Shown: piece after piece, positions 1 through 8,324 of the stretch
How the letters are laid out: every line of letters begins with the position of its first letter
Numbering within the stretch: the stretch's first letter is position 1
Source of the DNA: Hyphomonadaceae bacterium
GTDB lineage: Bacteria; Pseudomonadota; Alphaproteobacteria; Caulobacterales; Maricaulaceae
Assembly: GCA_013001295.1 (NCBI GenBank)
Contig: JABDMW010000022.1
Span: 1-64,000 of the forward strand
Direction of reading: 5' to 3'
DNA length: 64,000 bases
The notes under the pieces: generated by a model
The model's input: only the letters and a program-made list of their open reading frames with translations
Told to the model about the DNA's origin: nothing
The model's database searches: none
Position numbers and translations under genes: made by a program

Positions 1-895
1 CTTTGAGAAGTCGCAAGGTACCTGATAGCGAATTTCGGGTCGTGTCATTGCCGGCAATGATGATCAGAAGCCACGATCCGTTGAGATAAGCATCCGGCAA
101 TTTCGCGCCATCGATTTCAACATTGGCGATGGCGGAGAGCAGGTCATTTTGCGGATTTTTTCTGCGCTCTTTGAGGATATGCGTGCCGTAGTCAAACATG
201 GCTTGAATTTCAGTCATAAAGTGCATGAGTTGAGCCGGATCAACGTCGGTGATCTCCGTGCTTTCCAACATATATTGGGCCATTTCCAGCAAATCCATCC
301 AGGAGCGAATTTTCTGGCGGTCGGCTTCGGGGATGCCGAGCATTTCGCACAGGGTGAACAATGGAAGCTGGGATGAGAAGCCGGAAACAAAATCTACAGT
401 GCCACCTTGTTTTGCCAGCCCGTCTAATAGTTCAGCGACTTTTAGGTCCACCTTTTGTTTTAGTTCGCGCACATAGCCGGGTGTGAAATAGGCCATATGT
501 TCACGACGCAGCTGCATATGATGCGGTGGGTCGAGACAAATCATGGTGTCGAGACTGGCACTGTGCAACTGCGGATGACGGCGATCGTCGGATGGATAAG
601 CCATCATGATGCCGCCCATTTGCGACGAGAAGGTCGCATTGTCGAGATTGGCCGCGTGGACATCATCATACCGCGTCAGCGCCCAAAAGCCTTCCAGATT
701 TTTTTGGCTGAGAGAGTGCCACATAATCGGTGCATTTGTGCGCATCGCTTCGAACGTATCGAAGGGCTGGCCATTGACGAAGCTCATGGCAGCGCCGAGA
801 TCAAGCGGAGGATTAAAATCAAAAATAGGTTTGTGAACAGGATCGCGGGCTCCGCGGTCCTCCAGACATGTTTCGCTGACAAGTTCCAATCCCAT
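1..895 (-). CDS. Cytochrome P450, partial (C-terminus outside window)
   Basis: Reading the minus strand from 895 gives an uninterrupted frame to the window edge, about 298 residues. The translation is a bacterial P450: an N-terminal region with WALTRYDDV, the C-helix stretch DPPHHMQLRR, and at the truncated end the I-helix motif AGNDTTRNS, which holds the oxygen-activating acid/Thr pair. The ExxR and heme-Cys motifs would lie beyond base 1. The ATG at 895 is preferred because AAGGAG sits 6 nt upstream; in-frame ATGs at 901 and 913 overlap or precede that site. The I-helix variant resembles CYP125/CYP142-type enzymes (steroid or terpenoid hydroxylases), but the substrate is not readable from sequence. 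No ferredoxin or reductase gene is nearby. Confidence 0.85.
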   Translation of the reverse strand, partial: MGLELVSETCLEDRGARDPVHKPIFDFNPPLDLGAAMSFVNGQPFDTFEAMRTNAPIMWHSLSQKNLEGFWALTRYDDVHAANLDNATFSSQMGGIMMAYPSDDRRHPQLHSASLDTMICLDPPHHMQLRREHMAYFTPGYVRELKQKVDLKVAELLDGLAKQGGTVDFVSGFSSQLPLFTLCEMLGIPEADRQKIRSWMDLLEMAQYMLESTEITDVDPAQLMHFMTEIQAMFDYGTHILKERRKNPQNDLLSAIANVEIDGAKLPDAYLNGSWLLIIIAGNDTTRNSLSGTLRLLK

Positions 896-1013
896 CCTCA
901 TCTCCTTTTTCATTCTTGATAGAAGCGTGGAATTATCTTGTCCAATACCGATACCGATTACATGTGGATAAACGGGTCTTGAGCCAGCCCGCAAACTAAG
1001 GCACAAGCCGAAT

Positions 1014-1721
1014 ATGAGTTTTGGAATGCGAATATTGGATGCTGCGGCGCGCCTGTTTGGCCCGCCCGGTAAGCGGTCCGAGAAAAAAGTCGACAAGAAT
1101 GTCGGTGACGCGGGTGTGGCCGCCGCGTTGATTGCGCTTGGGGCCAAACTGGCCAAATCTGACGGTATTGTGTCGCGTGAAGAGATCGATGCGTTTAAAA
1201 ACGTATTTCAAGCGACGGCCGAGGCGACAAAAGGTGTCACTCAATTTTTTGATCTCGCGCGTCAAACGACCCGCGGGTATGAATCCTATGCTCGTATCAT
1301 AGCTCGAAAATACAGAACTAGGCCCGATATTCTTGAGGATGTCGTTGATGGATTGTTTCATATCGCTGTGGCTGACGGGATAGTCACCAAAGAGGAAATG
1401 GAATTCTTGGCGACGACGGCCCGCATATTTGGGTTCAACGCGCGTACCTTCAATCGAATTCGTATCGCACACATGGGACGTACGTCGGACGATCCTTATC
1501 TTATTCTCGGGGTCGACGAAGAAATATCCGATGCGGACTTGAAAAAATCCTACCGCAAAATGGCAGCGGCGAATCATCCGGACAGGATTGTTGCCCGGGG
1601 ATTACCTGAAGAACTCCGAACGCTGGCAACTCATAAAATGGCCATTATAAATAAGGCATATGCTGAAATTCTGGCGCAACGGAAAACCGAACGTGATGAA
1701 CAAGCGGTGACCTCGCATTGA
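1014..1721 (+). CDS. TerB/J-domain protein (DjlA-like co-chaperone)
   Basis: 235 residues. The middle (roughly 30-150) is a TerB-like all-helical domain with two related acidic segments, KSDGIVSREEIDAF and VADGIVTKEEMEFL, the repeat pattern typical of TerB/DjlA. The C-terminus (about 165-230) is a J domain with the HPD tripeptide in NHPDRIVARG, which stimulates Hsp70 ATPase. Unlike Enterobacterial DjlA there is no obvious N-terminal membrane anchor. Likely role: DnaK co-chaperone, client unknown. Shine-Dalgarno is weak. It stands alone, divergent from the P450, with a small membrane protein gene downstream. Confidence 0.8.
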   Translation: MSFGMRILDAAARLFGPPGKRSEKKVDKNVGDAGVAAALIALGAKLAKSDGIVSREEIDAFKNVFQATAEATKGVTQFFDLARQTTRGYESYARIIARKYRTRPDILEDVVDGLFHIAVADGIVTKEEMEFLATTARIFGFNARTFNRIRIAHMGRTSDDPYLILGVDEEISDADLKKSYRKMAAANHPDRIVARGLPEELRTLATHKMAIINKAYAEILAQRKTERDEQAVTSH

Positions 1722-1821
1722 TTTTTTGCGGTTATGTGATACAGAAATGACGAAACTGTCATGATGTGTGCTCTTGACGAATAGGTTTTCTGTAACGACA
1801 TTGGGGGCAAGGATAAATGTT

Positions 1822-2166
1822 ATGGTAAATGGATACTCACTATCCGGCGGAAGCCCGAATATTTTACAGGCGCTTATAAGGTCTGTAGTCGTCATTGTGG
1901 CCGCGATTGCCGGTTTCTTTGTTTTTGCGGCTTCAGCTGCATTCGCACTGATCGTAACGGGTGGACTGGTCATCTTGGGATTTGTCGTTTTTATCGGTAT
2001 GTGGTTGCGGGCCAAAGTGCTTGGAAAACCAATGAACCCGTATGTTAAAATGTATCGGGCGCAAACCCAACGGGCCACGCGGTCTGGACCGAGGGATATA
2101 GACGGTTCCGGCCCGGTATTGGACGCGCACGAAACACCCGACGGCTGGAGCGTCGATAACGACTAA
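1822..2166 (+). CDS. Small membrane protein, unknown function
   Basis: 114 residues from the ATG at 1822, which has AAGGA about 8 nt upstream; the frame can be extended to a GTG at 1768 but with no ribosome site. It has two closely spaced hydrophobic segments (IRSVVVIVAAIAGFFVFAA and a following stretch ending IGMWLRA) and a polar C-terminal tail rich in Arg, Asp and Gly. I do not recognise a family. Likely an inner-membrane protein with a helical hairpin. It lies between the TerB/J gene and the EamA transporter, with 48 nt to the latter. Confidence 0.6.
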   Translation: MVNGYSLSGGSPNILQALIRSVVVIVAAIAGFFVFAASAAFALIVTGGLVILGFVVFIGMWLRAKVLGKPMNPYVKMYRAQTQRATRSGPRDIDGSGPVLDAHETPDGWSVDND

Positions 2167-2214
2167 CAAAAAAAATAATCTGGCTTCTTTTGACCGCTGC
2201 CGTTAAGCGGACAT

Positions 2215-3084
2215 ATGCGTCCGATTGACTTTCTGACATTGTGTCTATGTTGCCTGATTTGGGGCGGGAATTTCGTCTTGTCCAAATGGATGTTGACGGA
2301 CTTGACCTTACCACCTTTTTTCTTTGCCTTCGCGCGGTTTTCGCTGGTCGTTGTCTTGATGGCCCCATTTTTATTTCCGCTTCCCAAGAAATTTGGCTTA
2401 CTTTGCCTTGCCGCTCTCTGTGTGGGAGCGGGACATTTGGCATTTCTCTACACGGGCTTGAGAACAGCACCTGCTTCTTCCGGGGCAATCGTTGGTCAAA
2501 TGTTGATCCCATTTGCAACTCTGTTGTCCGTGATTTTTTTGAAAGAAAAAATCGGTTGGAAACGTGCCGCCGGGATCACAGGGGCGCTCATTGGCGTTGT
2601 CATTCTTCTTTATGACCCGTCCAGCTTATCATTTGATATCGGTTTGATTTACGTGATGTTGGCATTTTTGCTTATGGCGATTGGATCTATTGTGATCAAA
2701 GGCGTTGGCGCGGTTGGGCAATTCAAATATCTTGCCTGGATGGGTGTTTTGGCACTGCCTGTTTTGGGTCTCAGCAGTTTTCTCTTTGAATCAAATCAGA
2801 TCGAATTGGCGAAAGCCGCAAATTGGAAGCTCGGCGTCGGGATGATCTATACGGCTATAGGGTCTTCAATATTTGCGCATGGTCAATATTTCCGGCTGAT
2901 TAAGTCTTATGATGTCAGCCTCATTGTCCCGTTGACCTTGATGACACCGTTCTGGGCGGTTATGCTTGGCGCCTTGATCAGAAACGAACCGCTCAACCCC
3001 CGATTCGTGCTGGGCGCATCGCTTATTCTGGTCAGCGTCTATATAATTGCACGGCGGCAAAAGTCGCTGCAGGTGGAGGAGTGA
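2215..3084 (+). CDS. EamA-family (DMT superfamily) transporter
   Basis: 289 residues, about ten hydrophobic segments arranged as two EamA repeats. The first begins LTLCLCCLIWGGNFVLSKW, a typical EamA start with the W-G-x-N-F motif; the second half carries the PLTLMTPFWAVMLGAL signature. Family members are inner-membrane exporters or permeases of amino acids and small metabolites, often called RhaT/YdcZ-like; substrate unknown. The stop codon overlaps the start of the next gene (TGATG), so the two are translationally coupled. Confidence 0.85.
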   Translation: MRPIDFLTLCLCCLIWGGNFVLSKWMLTDLTLPPFFFAFARFSLVVVLMAPFLFPLPKKFGLLCLAALCVGAGHLAFLYTGLRTAPASSGAIVGQMLIPFATLLSVIFLKEKIGWKRAAGITGALIGVVILLYDPSSLSFDIGLIYVMLAFLLMAIGSIVIKGVGAVGQFKYLAWMGVLALPVLGLSSFLFESNQIELAKAANWKLGVGMIYTAIGSSIFAHGQYFRLIKSYDVSLIVPLTLMTPFWAVMLGALIRNEPLNPRFVLGASLILVSVYIIARRQKSLQVEE

Positions 3085-3503
3085 TGAGCAAAGCAAATAA
3101 GACCCAAAAAACCAAGATTTCGCCTGTCAGATTTTTAAACGATGTTTCTCCCGATCAAAAACGTGATGATTGTCTGAAAATCATGGATATGCAAAAGGAG
3201 ATCACTGGCTTAGAGCCGGAAATGTGGGGTGCGATTATTGGCTTCGGCGATTATCACTATAAGTACGAGAGTGGCCGGGAGGGCGATTTTTTCAGATTGG
3301 GATTTGCGCCGCGGGCCCAGAATATTTCTATCTATATTATGCCGGGATATCAGGATTTTGATGATGAGCTATCCAGGCTTGGAAAACATAAAGTGGGCAA
3401 GTCCTGTCTTTATATTAAACGTTTATCTGACGTGGATGAGGAAGTTCTCCGTGAGATTATGGCTAAAGGTTACAGACTCATGGAAGAAAAATACCCTTCA
3501 TGA
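3084..3503 (+). CDS. DUF1801 domain protein
   Basis: 139 residues. Recognised by the DUF1801 (YdhG-like) pattern: a leading helix with F-L-N-D-V-x-P-D-x-K-R-x-D, the GFGDYHYKYESGREGDFFRLGF segment core (G-F-G-x-Y-x-Y), and the YIKRLSDVDEEVLREI C-terminal part. The fold is small alpha/beta and the molecular function is not established. Start is the ATG at 3084 overlapping the previous stop, with GGTGGAGG upstream; a GTG one codon earlier is in frame. The 3' end overlaps the amidase gene by 4 nt. Confidence 0.8.
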   Translation: MSKANKTQKTKISPVRFLNDVSPDQKRDDCLKIMDMQKEITGLEPEMWGAIIGFGDYHYKYESGREGDFFRLGFAPRAQNISIYIMPGYQDFDDELSRLGKHKVGKSCLYIKRLSDVDEEVLREIMAKGYRLMEEKYPS

Positions 3504-4237
3504 TTAAGACAGCCCCAGTTTCTCCAAATCATGATGCCCGGCTGCTACCGATAACAATGTTGGTTCTTCATTACACGGGTATGGAGACGGGCGAGGCGGC
3601 GTATGATCGCTTGATCGACCCATCGTCGAAAGTCAGCGCCCATTACTTAATTCATGAGGACGGGAAAACTGTTTCACTGGTCGATGAAGGGCGCCGCGCA
3701 TGGCATGCCGGCGTGAGTTTTTGGAATGGAATAACAGACGTCAATTCAGCATCCATCGGCATTGAAATTGTAAATGGCGGACATGATTTTGGTTTGCCGG
3801 ACTTTGCCCGACCGCAACTGACCAGCTTAATAAAATTATGCAAGAGGCTGGTCCAGTCTTATAATATCGTGGATTTCAATATAGTCGGTCACAGCGATAT
3901 TGCCCCGTCGCGCAAACAAGACCCTGGCGAGAAATTTCCGTGGAAAGAAGTTGCGAAAAGGGGAGTGGGCTACTGGCCCTCCGAGATCAAAAAAGATCAT
4001 CGCACAATTTTCGAACAAGGGGCTTCCGATAGAGCAATCTCTATCTTGCAAAAAGGACTGGCGTTCATTGGATATCAGGTTGAAGTCAATGGTCGGTTGG
4101 ATGCGCATACCTACGATGTCATCCGGGCTGTTCAACGCAGATATCGACCTGATTTAATCAATGGAAATATCGATATTCAGACGGTCGAAATCATTACAAA
4201 ACTGACGGACATGCGGAGCAAAAAAGCGGAAGCGTGA
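3500..4237 (+). CDS. N-acetylmuramoyl-L-alanine amidase (Amidase_2) with peptidoglycan-binding domain
   Basis: 245 residues. Residues about 15-165 form an Amidase_2 (AmpD/AmiD-type) zinc domain: His24 in VLHYTG, the NSASIGIEIVN strand, and the second His plus Asp in GHSDIAPSRKQDPGEKFPW. The C-terminal part (about 175-235) looks like a PG_binding_1 domain (ILQKGLAFIGYQVEVNGRLD). The enzyme cleaves the MurNAc to L-Ala bond of peptidoglycan or anhydro-muropeptides. No signal peptide is apparent, so a cytosolic AmpD-like recycling role is possible, though the wall-binding domain suggests AmiD. Last gene of a three-gene overlapping run. Confidence 0.85.
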   Translation: MIKTAPVSPNHDARLLPITMLVLHYTGMETGEAAYDRLIDPSSKVSAHYLIHEDGKTVSLVDEGRRAWHAGVSFWNGITDVNSASIGIEIVNGGHDFGLPDFARPQLTSLIKLCKRLVQSYNIVDFNIVGHSDIAPSRKQDPGEKFPWKEVAKRGVGYWPSEIKKDHRTIFEQGASDRAISILQKGLAFIGYQVEVNGRLDAHTYDVIRAVQRRYRPDLINGNIDIQTVEIITKLTDMRSKKAEA

Positions 4238-4461
4238 CCGTTCGGGTTGATGTGGGGCAACCTTTTCCAACCACGCTTCCTGATGTCGGTACAACTAAAT
4301 TTTCATTCAGAAGCATCAGACATATCTCTAGTAAGAATGAACCTGTAAATTCATATTTATTAAATACGCAATTTGTACCGTTCCAAGAAAATAAAACTAG
4401 GATTATTTTATTTTTATGCACAATTTTTTATTGGGATTTCAGTGTGATTGCCCATAATTTC

Positions 4462-4481
4462 AATCGATATAAATCGATATA
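4462..4481. repeat. Two tandem copies of AATCGATATA
   Basis: The 10-mer AATCGATATA occurs twice head to tail with a period of exactly 10 bp, about one helical turn. Each copy contains the palindrome ATCGAT. It could be a protein-binding repeat or chance in AT-rich DNA. Confidence 0.5.
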
Positions 4482-4632
4482 GGAATCTCGTGTTTCTACA
4501 AATATATTCTTTTCTTTTTCGCCAGAATCCGGGTTAGGTTTTGCTGTAAATTATGCATAATAGGCCAAGTCTTCGCGTTATCGGCAATATTTACTCACTA
4601 AAATTTAACATAACCTGACCCCAATAAGTCGA

Positions 4633-4649
4633 ATGTTTTTCAAAAACAT
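4633..4649. promoter_or_regulatory. Perfect inverted repeat upstream of rnpB
   Basis: ATGTTTTT-C-AAAAACAT is a perfect 8+8 inverted repeat with a one-base centre, ending 3 nt before the proposed rnpB -35 element. The position suits an operator or upstream element. A terminator role is unlikely because no T run follows. Confidence 0.4.
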
Positions 4650-4652
4650 CTC

Positions 4653-4680
4653 TTGACTGATTGACTGATAGTGGTTTTAA
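4653..4680 (+). promoter_or_regulatory. Candidate rnpB promoter
   Basis: TTGACT (4653-4658) as -35 and TTTTAA (4675-4680) as a weak -10, spacing 16, placing transcription start close to the 5' end of RNase P RNA at 4691. The -35 lies in a perfect 8-bp tandem duplication, TTGACTGA at 4653-4660 and 4661-4668. Inferred from position and sequence only. Confidence 0.4.
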
Positions 4681-4690
4681 GCGCGAAGTC

Positions 4691-5042
<352 letters not shown>

Positions 5043-5055
<13 letters not shown>

Positions 5056-6320
5056 GATAATTTTCCCCGGCGTTGATCCGATATTGCCAACCCTATAACC
5101 GCGATGAGGGCGAGTGAGGCAATTGGGAAAAGGACCGCTGCTATGCCGCCCCATCCAAATTTGTGTAATGTAACACCCGAAAGCAAAGACGCTATTGCGA
5201 CGAGGCTAAATAGAATGAAGTCGTGGACACCCTGAACTTTATTTTTTTCCGCTGCCGAATATGACTCACCGAGCAGGGCCGTTGAACCGATAAAACCAAA
5301 GTTCCAACCGACACCCAATAGTATGAGTGACCCCCAGAAATTCCATAATTCCAGTCCGGCCAAGGCAACGGCCCCACAGAACAAAAGCAAAATAAGCCCC
5401 GTGGCGATGATGATGCTTTTACCAAATCGAACGATCAACAGACCCGTAACAAGACTGGGACCGTACATGGCAAGAACGTGCCATTGGATCCCCAACACCG
5501 CATGATCAACACTATGACCATGTTGTTTCATTGCCAGAGGCGCACCCGTCATCATAAATGTCATTAGGGCTGCGGATGCTACGGCGCAAACAAGGGCCAC
5601 GATAAATTTCGGTTGCGCAATGATTACACCGAGTGGGCGTTGTCGACCCTTTTCAATCTCGGAATCCTTATGGTCGCTTTCGATCGCTTTTAATCCAGAG
5701 AGGATAAGGATGCCGATAACCAATAATCCAGCTGTGGCAACAAACGCGCCCGCATAAGGCGTGGGGAGTAAAACATCTTTGGTCATCAAAATTGTTTGCG
5801 GGCCGATGATGGCGCCAAATATACCACCCGTCATCACCCAAGAAATCGCTTTGGATTTGAAGGCGTCGGTTCCGTGATCCGCGGCTGCGAACCGGTATTG
5901 GTGGACAAACGCGCCAGCGCCACCGATCAGAAACAGGCCGATACAAAACAATGAGAAAAAAACTGCTGATATGGCGTAGGCAGCGGTTATTCCGCCGGCT
6001 ATTCCAATAAGGGCACCAATGATGAATCCCAACCTACGGCCAAATTTTTCACACAACATCGCGACGGGCAAGGCGAAAAGAGCAACACCGATCGCGTATC
6101 CTGCCACCGGCAAGGTTGCGAGTTCGGTCTTCTGGGGCAGTAGGTAGGCGCCTGCGATTGCCCCCAATGAAATAGCGGCGGATGTCGTCGAACTATTAAT
6201 TGCCTGCGCAATCGCAAGTAGAAAAGCATTGCGTTTAGCGCCAGTAGGGGCTGATAAGTTGCTGTCCTTCATCAAAAGACTATCCGGCAGGTCGTGTGTC
6301 GTTTCAACGTCAATATTCAA
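5043..6320 (-). CDS. MFS transporter
   Basis: 425 residues with about twelve hydrophobic segments. The loop CEKFGRRLGF between segments 2 and 3 matches the MFS signature (G-R-R). A charged central loop (about residues 210-230) separates two six-helix halves. An ATG at 6272 (MKDSNL) is an alternative start. The substrate cannot be inferred. The gene is convergent with rnpB and its stop codon (5045-5043) lies inside the 3' strand of the rnpB P1 helix, so the last codons are antisense to rnpB. Confidence 0.85.
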
Positions 6321-6455
6321 TTCACGTCGAGTTTAATGAATTTTTGATCTGTTTCGCCAATTGTTCATTTTATGTTCTGCGATTGATCGGGCATAGCGTT
6401 ACATAAATGCAACGCCCTGCAATTATGCTTAATTTTTTGATAAAATGGCATTGTA

Positions 6456-6480
6456 TCCCATGAATTCCCATGTTATCCCA
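6456..6480. promoter_or_regulatory. Candidate MraZ operator: three TCCCA repeats at 10-bp spacing
   Basis: TCCCA occurs at 6456-6460, 6466-6470 and 6476-6480, that is TGGGA-N5-TGGGA-N5-TGGGA on the minus strand. MraZ of E. coli is known to bind three TGGGN repeats separated by 5 nt upstream of its own gene and repress the dcw promoter. The match in motif, number and spacing, 38 nt upstream of the mraZ start, is strong. A near-CtrA motif TTAA-N7-ATAA lies just upstream (6429-6443). Confidence 0.7.
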
Positions 6481-6517
6481 AATCGAAGCAATGGGCTGCT
6501 TCGGGGGATATCAGGGC

Positions 6518-6994
6518 ATGTTTTTATCGCGAGCCACAAACTCACTGGATTCAAAAGGGCGGATTTCCGTTCCTGCTGACTTTCGTGCGGTCGTCGGCGA
6601 TGGAACCTTTGACGGCATCATTGTCTGGCCAAGTTTCGATGGCGCCTACCTGGAAGGTGGTGGTATTGCATTGATGCGCGATTATCAGGTTTTGCTGGAG
6701 AATATGGATCCGTATGACGATGCCCGGATCGCATTTGAGCGCGCAATTTTTGCGGAAAGCCGCCGCTTGCCATTTGACGCCAATGGCCGTGTATCCTTGC
6801 CGAAAGAACTGGCGGATTATGCGGAGTTGAATGGACAGGCCACATTTATCGGCTTGGGCCGCAGGTTTGAAGTGTGGAATCCCGAGAAATACGAAGCGAA
6901 ATCCACATCTGCTCGGCAAATGGCACGGGAAAACCGGCACCGGCTTCGCCTGGTTGGTCGTCCCAACCCGTCTGGAAGCGGGGCTGAGCAATGA
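6518..6994 (+). CDS. mraZ: Transcriptional regulator MraZ
   Basis: 158 residues, two MraZ/AbrB-like swapped-hairpin repeats: LDSKGRISVPADFR near the N-terminus and FDANGRVSLPKELADYA in the second half, each with the conserved D-x-x-G-R. MraZ forms ring-shaped oligomers that bind TGGG repeats and control the dcw operon. The ATG at 6518 (MFLSRAT) is preferred because family members begin at this point and because an upstream in-frame start at 6470 would run through the operator repeats. First gene of the dcw cluster, overlapping rsmH by 4 nt. Confidence 0.92.
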   Translation: MFLSRATNSLDSKGRISVPADFRAVVGDGTFDGIIVWPSFDGAYLEGGGIALMRDYQVLLENMDPYDDARIAFERAIFAESRRLPFDANGRVSLPKELADYAELNGQATFIGLGRRFEVWNPEKYEAKSTSARQMARENRHRLRLVGRPNPSGSGAEQ

Positions 6995-7977
6995 ACCATA
7001 TTCCCGTTCTCCTGACTGAAGTCGTCCAGGCGCTGAGACCAACAAACGGGGAGCAATATGTTGACGGCACTTTTGGGGCTGGCGGCTATACACGCGAAAT
7101 CTTGAATACAGCGAATTGTAATGTGCTGGGGTTGGACCGCGACCCCAATGTAAGCAAAGATGTTTCCGCTGTCTCCTCTGAGTTTGGCAATCGTTTTTCG
7201 TTTAAGCAAATCGCCTTTTCGCATTTGGAAGACGCGCTCGACGGTCAAAAAGTAGACGGCGTAGTTCTCGACATTGGCGTTTCCTCAATGCAGCTCGACC
7301 AAGCTGATCGGGGTTTTTCATTTATGAGAGAAGGGCCGCTTGATATGCGTATGTCGAGTTCGGGGCCCAGTGCGGCAGACGCTATAAAATATCTAGAAAG
7401 CAATGAGTTAGCGAGAATATTTAAGGTATACGGTGACGAAAAACGTGCCAAAAAATGTGCTGATTTCATCGTGCGGGCGCGGCAGGACTATACTATTTCG
7501 ACGACACAGCAACTTGCGGACATATTGAGCCGTGCGCTTGGGCGACAAGGAAAGCATCACCCGGCAACTCGCGTTTTTCAAGCCTTGAGAATTTACATCA
7601 ATGATGAACTGGGTGAGTTGTACCGCGCGCTCATCGCGGCGGAGAAGGTTTTGCGTCCAGGCGGGCGGCTCGTTGTTGTCACATTTCATTCTTTGGAAGA
7701 TCGGATCGTCAAATCCTTTTTAAGGTCGAGAAGCGAAGTTGATCGGGGTGGATCGCGTCATGCACCGCCGCAAGACGTCGGGAAAACGGCTTTCTCATTT
7801 TCGGTCCCAAAGCGTTCAGGCTTTAAGGCGGGTGCAAAAGAGATCGCCGAAAACCCCCGCTCGCGGTCTGCTCGCCTGCGGTGGGGTGTCAGGTTGGACG
7901 CGCCGGTCTGGCAGGGCGAAGAGGACTTGCTGCCCGAAGCGCCATCGTTGGGGCTATTGGAACGGAGGGCGGCGTGA
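6991..7977 (+). CDS. rsmH: 16S rRNA (cytosine(1402)-N4)-methyltransferase RsmH
   Basis: 328 residues. SAM-dependent methylation of 16S rRNA C1402 in the ribosomal P site. The SAM-binding motif DGTFGAGGYT is at residues 25-34, and the conserved GVVLDIGVSSMQLD and RLVVVTFHSLEDRIVK segments are present. Length matches the family (about 310-330). It starts with ATGA overlapping the mraZ stop and ends overlapping the ftsL GTG start. Confidence 0.95.
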   Translation: MNHIPVLLTEVVQALRPTNGEQYVDGTFGAGGYTREILNTANCNVLGLDRDPNVSKDVSAVSSEFGNRFSFKQIAFSHLEDALDGQKVDGVVLDIGVSSMQLDQADRGFSFMREGPLDMRMSSSGPSAADAIKYLESNELARIFKVYGDEKRAKKCADFIVRARQDYTISTTQQLADILSRALGRQGKHHPATRVFQALRIYINDELGELYRALIAAEKVLRPGGRLVVVTFHSLEDRIVKSFLRSRSEVDRGGSRHAPPQDVGKTAFSFSVPKRSGFKAGAKEIAENPRSRSARLRWGVRLDAPVWQGEEDLLPEAPSLGLLERRAA

Positions 7978-8324
7978 CGGTTAAACGTGTATCTCCCGTA
8001 AGTCGGCTCGGATGGTTCTTGCTCATGTTGCTTGGCGTTATGCTTGTTGTTGGGTTGTACTTTATCAAAACCCGGGCATCGCAAGCCAAATTACTGGTGC
8101 AAAAACTTGAGCATACTGTCGGGCAGGAGGAGGCGAGCGTTCGCATGTTGCGGGCTGAGATCGCGCATCTCGAAAATCCTGAAAGATTGCGGTCTCTCGC
8201 CAGTGAGCATCTCGATTTGCATCCCGTCGAGGCTGGCCGTGTATTGACGTTGCAGCAGGCCGTCAACGCTTTGCCAAAAAAAATTGAATTGTCTCCGGAT
8301 CAAAACGGAGGCGACAATGAATAA
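7974..8324 (+). CDS. ftsL: Cell division protein FtsL
   Basis: 116 residues from a GTG at 7974, overlapping the rsmH stop (GTGA), with GGAGG 6 nt upstream. The frame extends further upstream but only within rsmH. One transmembrane segment (about 11-30), then a coiled-coil-like periplasmic region, then PERLRSLASEHLDLHPV, the hallmark of alphaproteobacterial FtsL. It bridges FtsB/FtsQ to FtsW/FtsI in the divisome. Confidence 0.88.
   Translation: MTVKRVSPVSRLGWFLLMLLGVMLVVGLYFIKTRASQAKLLVQKLEHTVGQEEASVRMLRAEIAHLENPERLRSLASEHLDLHPVEAGRVLTLQQAVNALPKKIELSPDQNGGDNE

Larger units (their letters stand above)
4238..4652. other. AT-rich intergenic region before rnpB, no convincing gene
   Basis: About 415 nt, distinctly AT-rich compared with its neighbours. 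The open frames here (for example 4234-4482 plus) have no ribosome site, no recognisable composition and no homology I recognise. It contains a 10-bp tandem repeat AATCGATATA (4462-4481) and a perfect palindrome (4633-4649). Otherwise I see nothing in it. Confidence 0.6.

Noticed and set aside
4234-4482. 82-codon plus-strand open frame in the gap after the amidase gene
   Set aside because: It starts inside the end of the amidase gene, has no ribosome site, an AT-driven composition and no recognisable motif; a chance frame.
6437-6465. Sigma-70-like promoter TTGATA and ATGAAT before mraZ
   Set aside because: The -35 is reasonable but the -10 matches the consensus poorly, so I do not list it as a feature.
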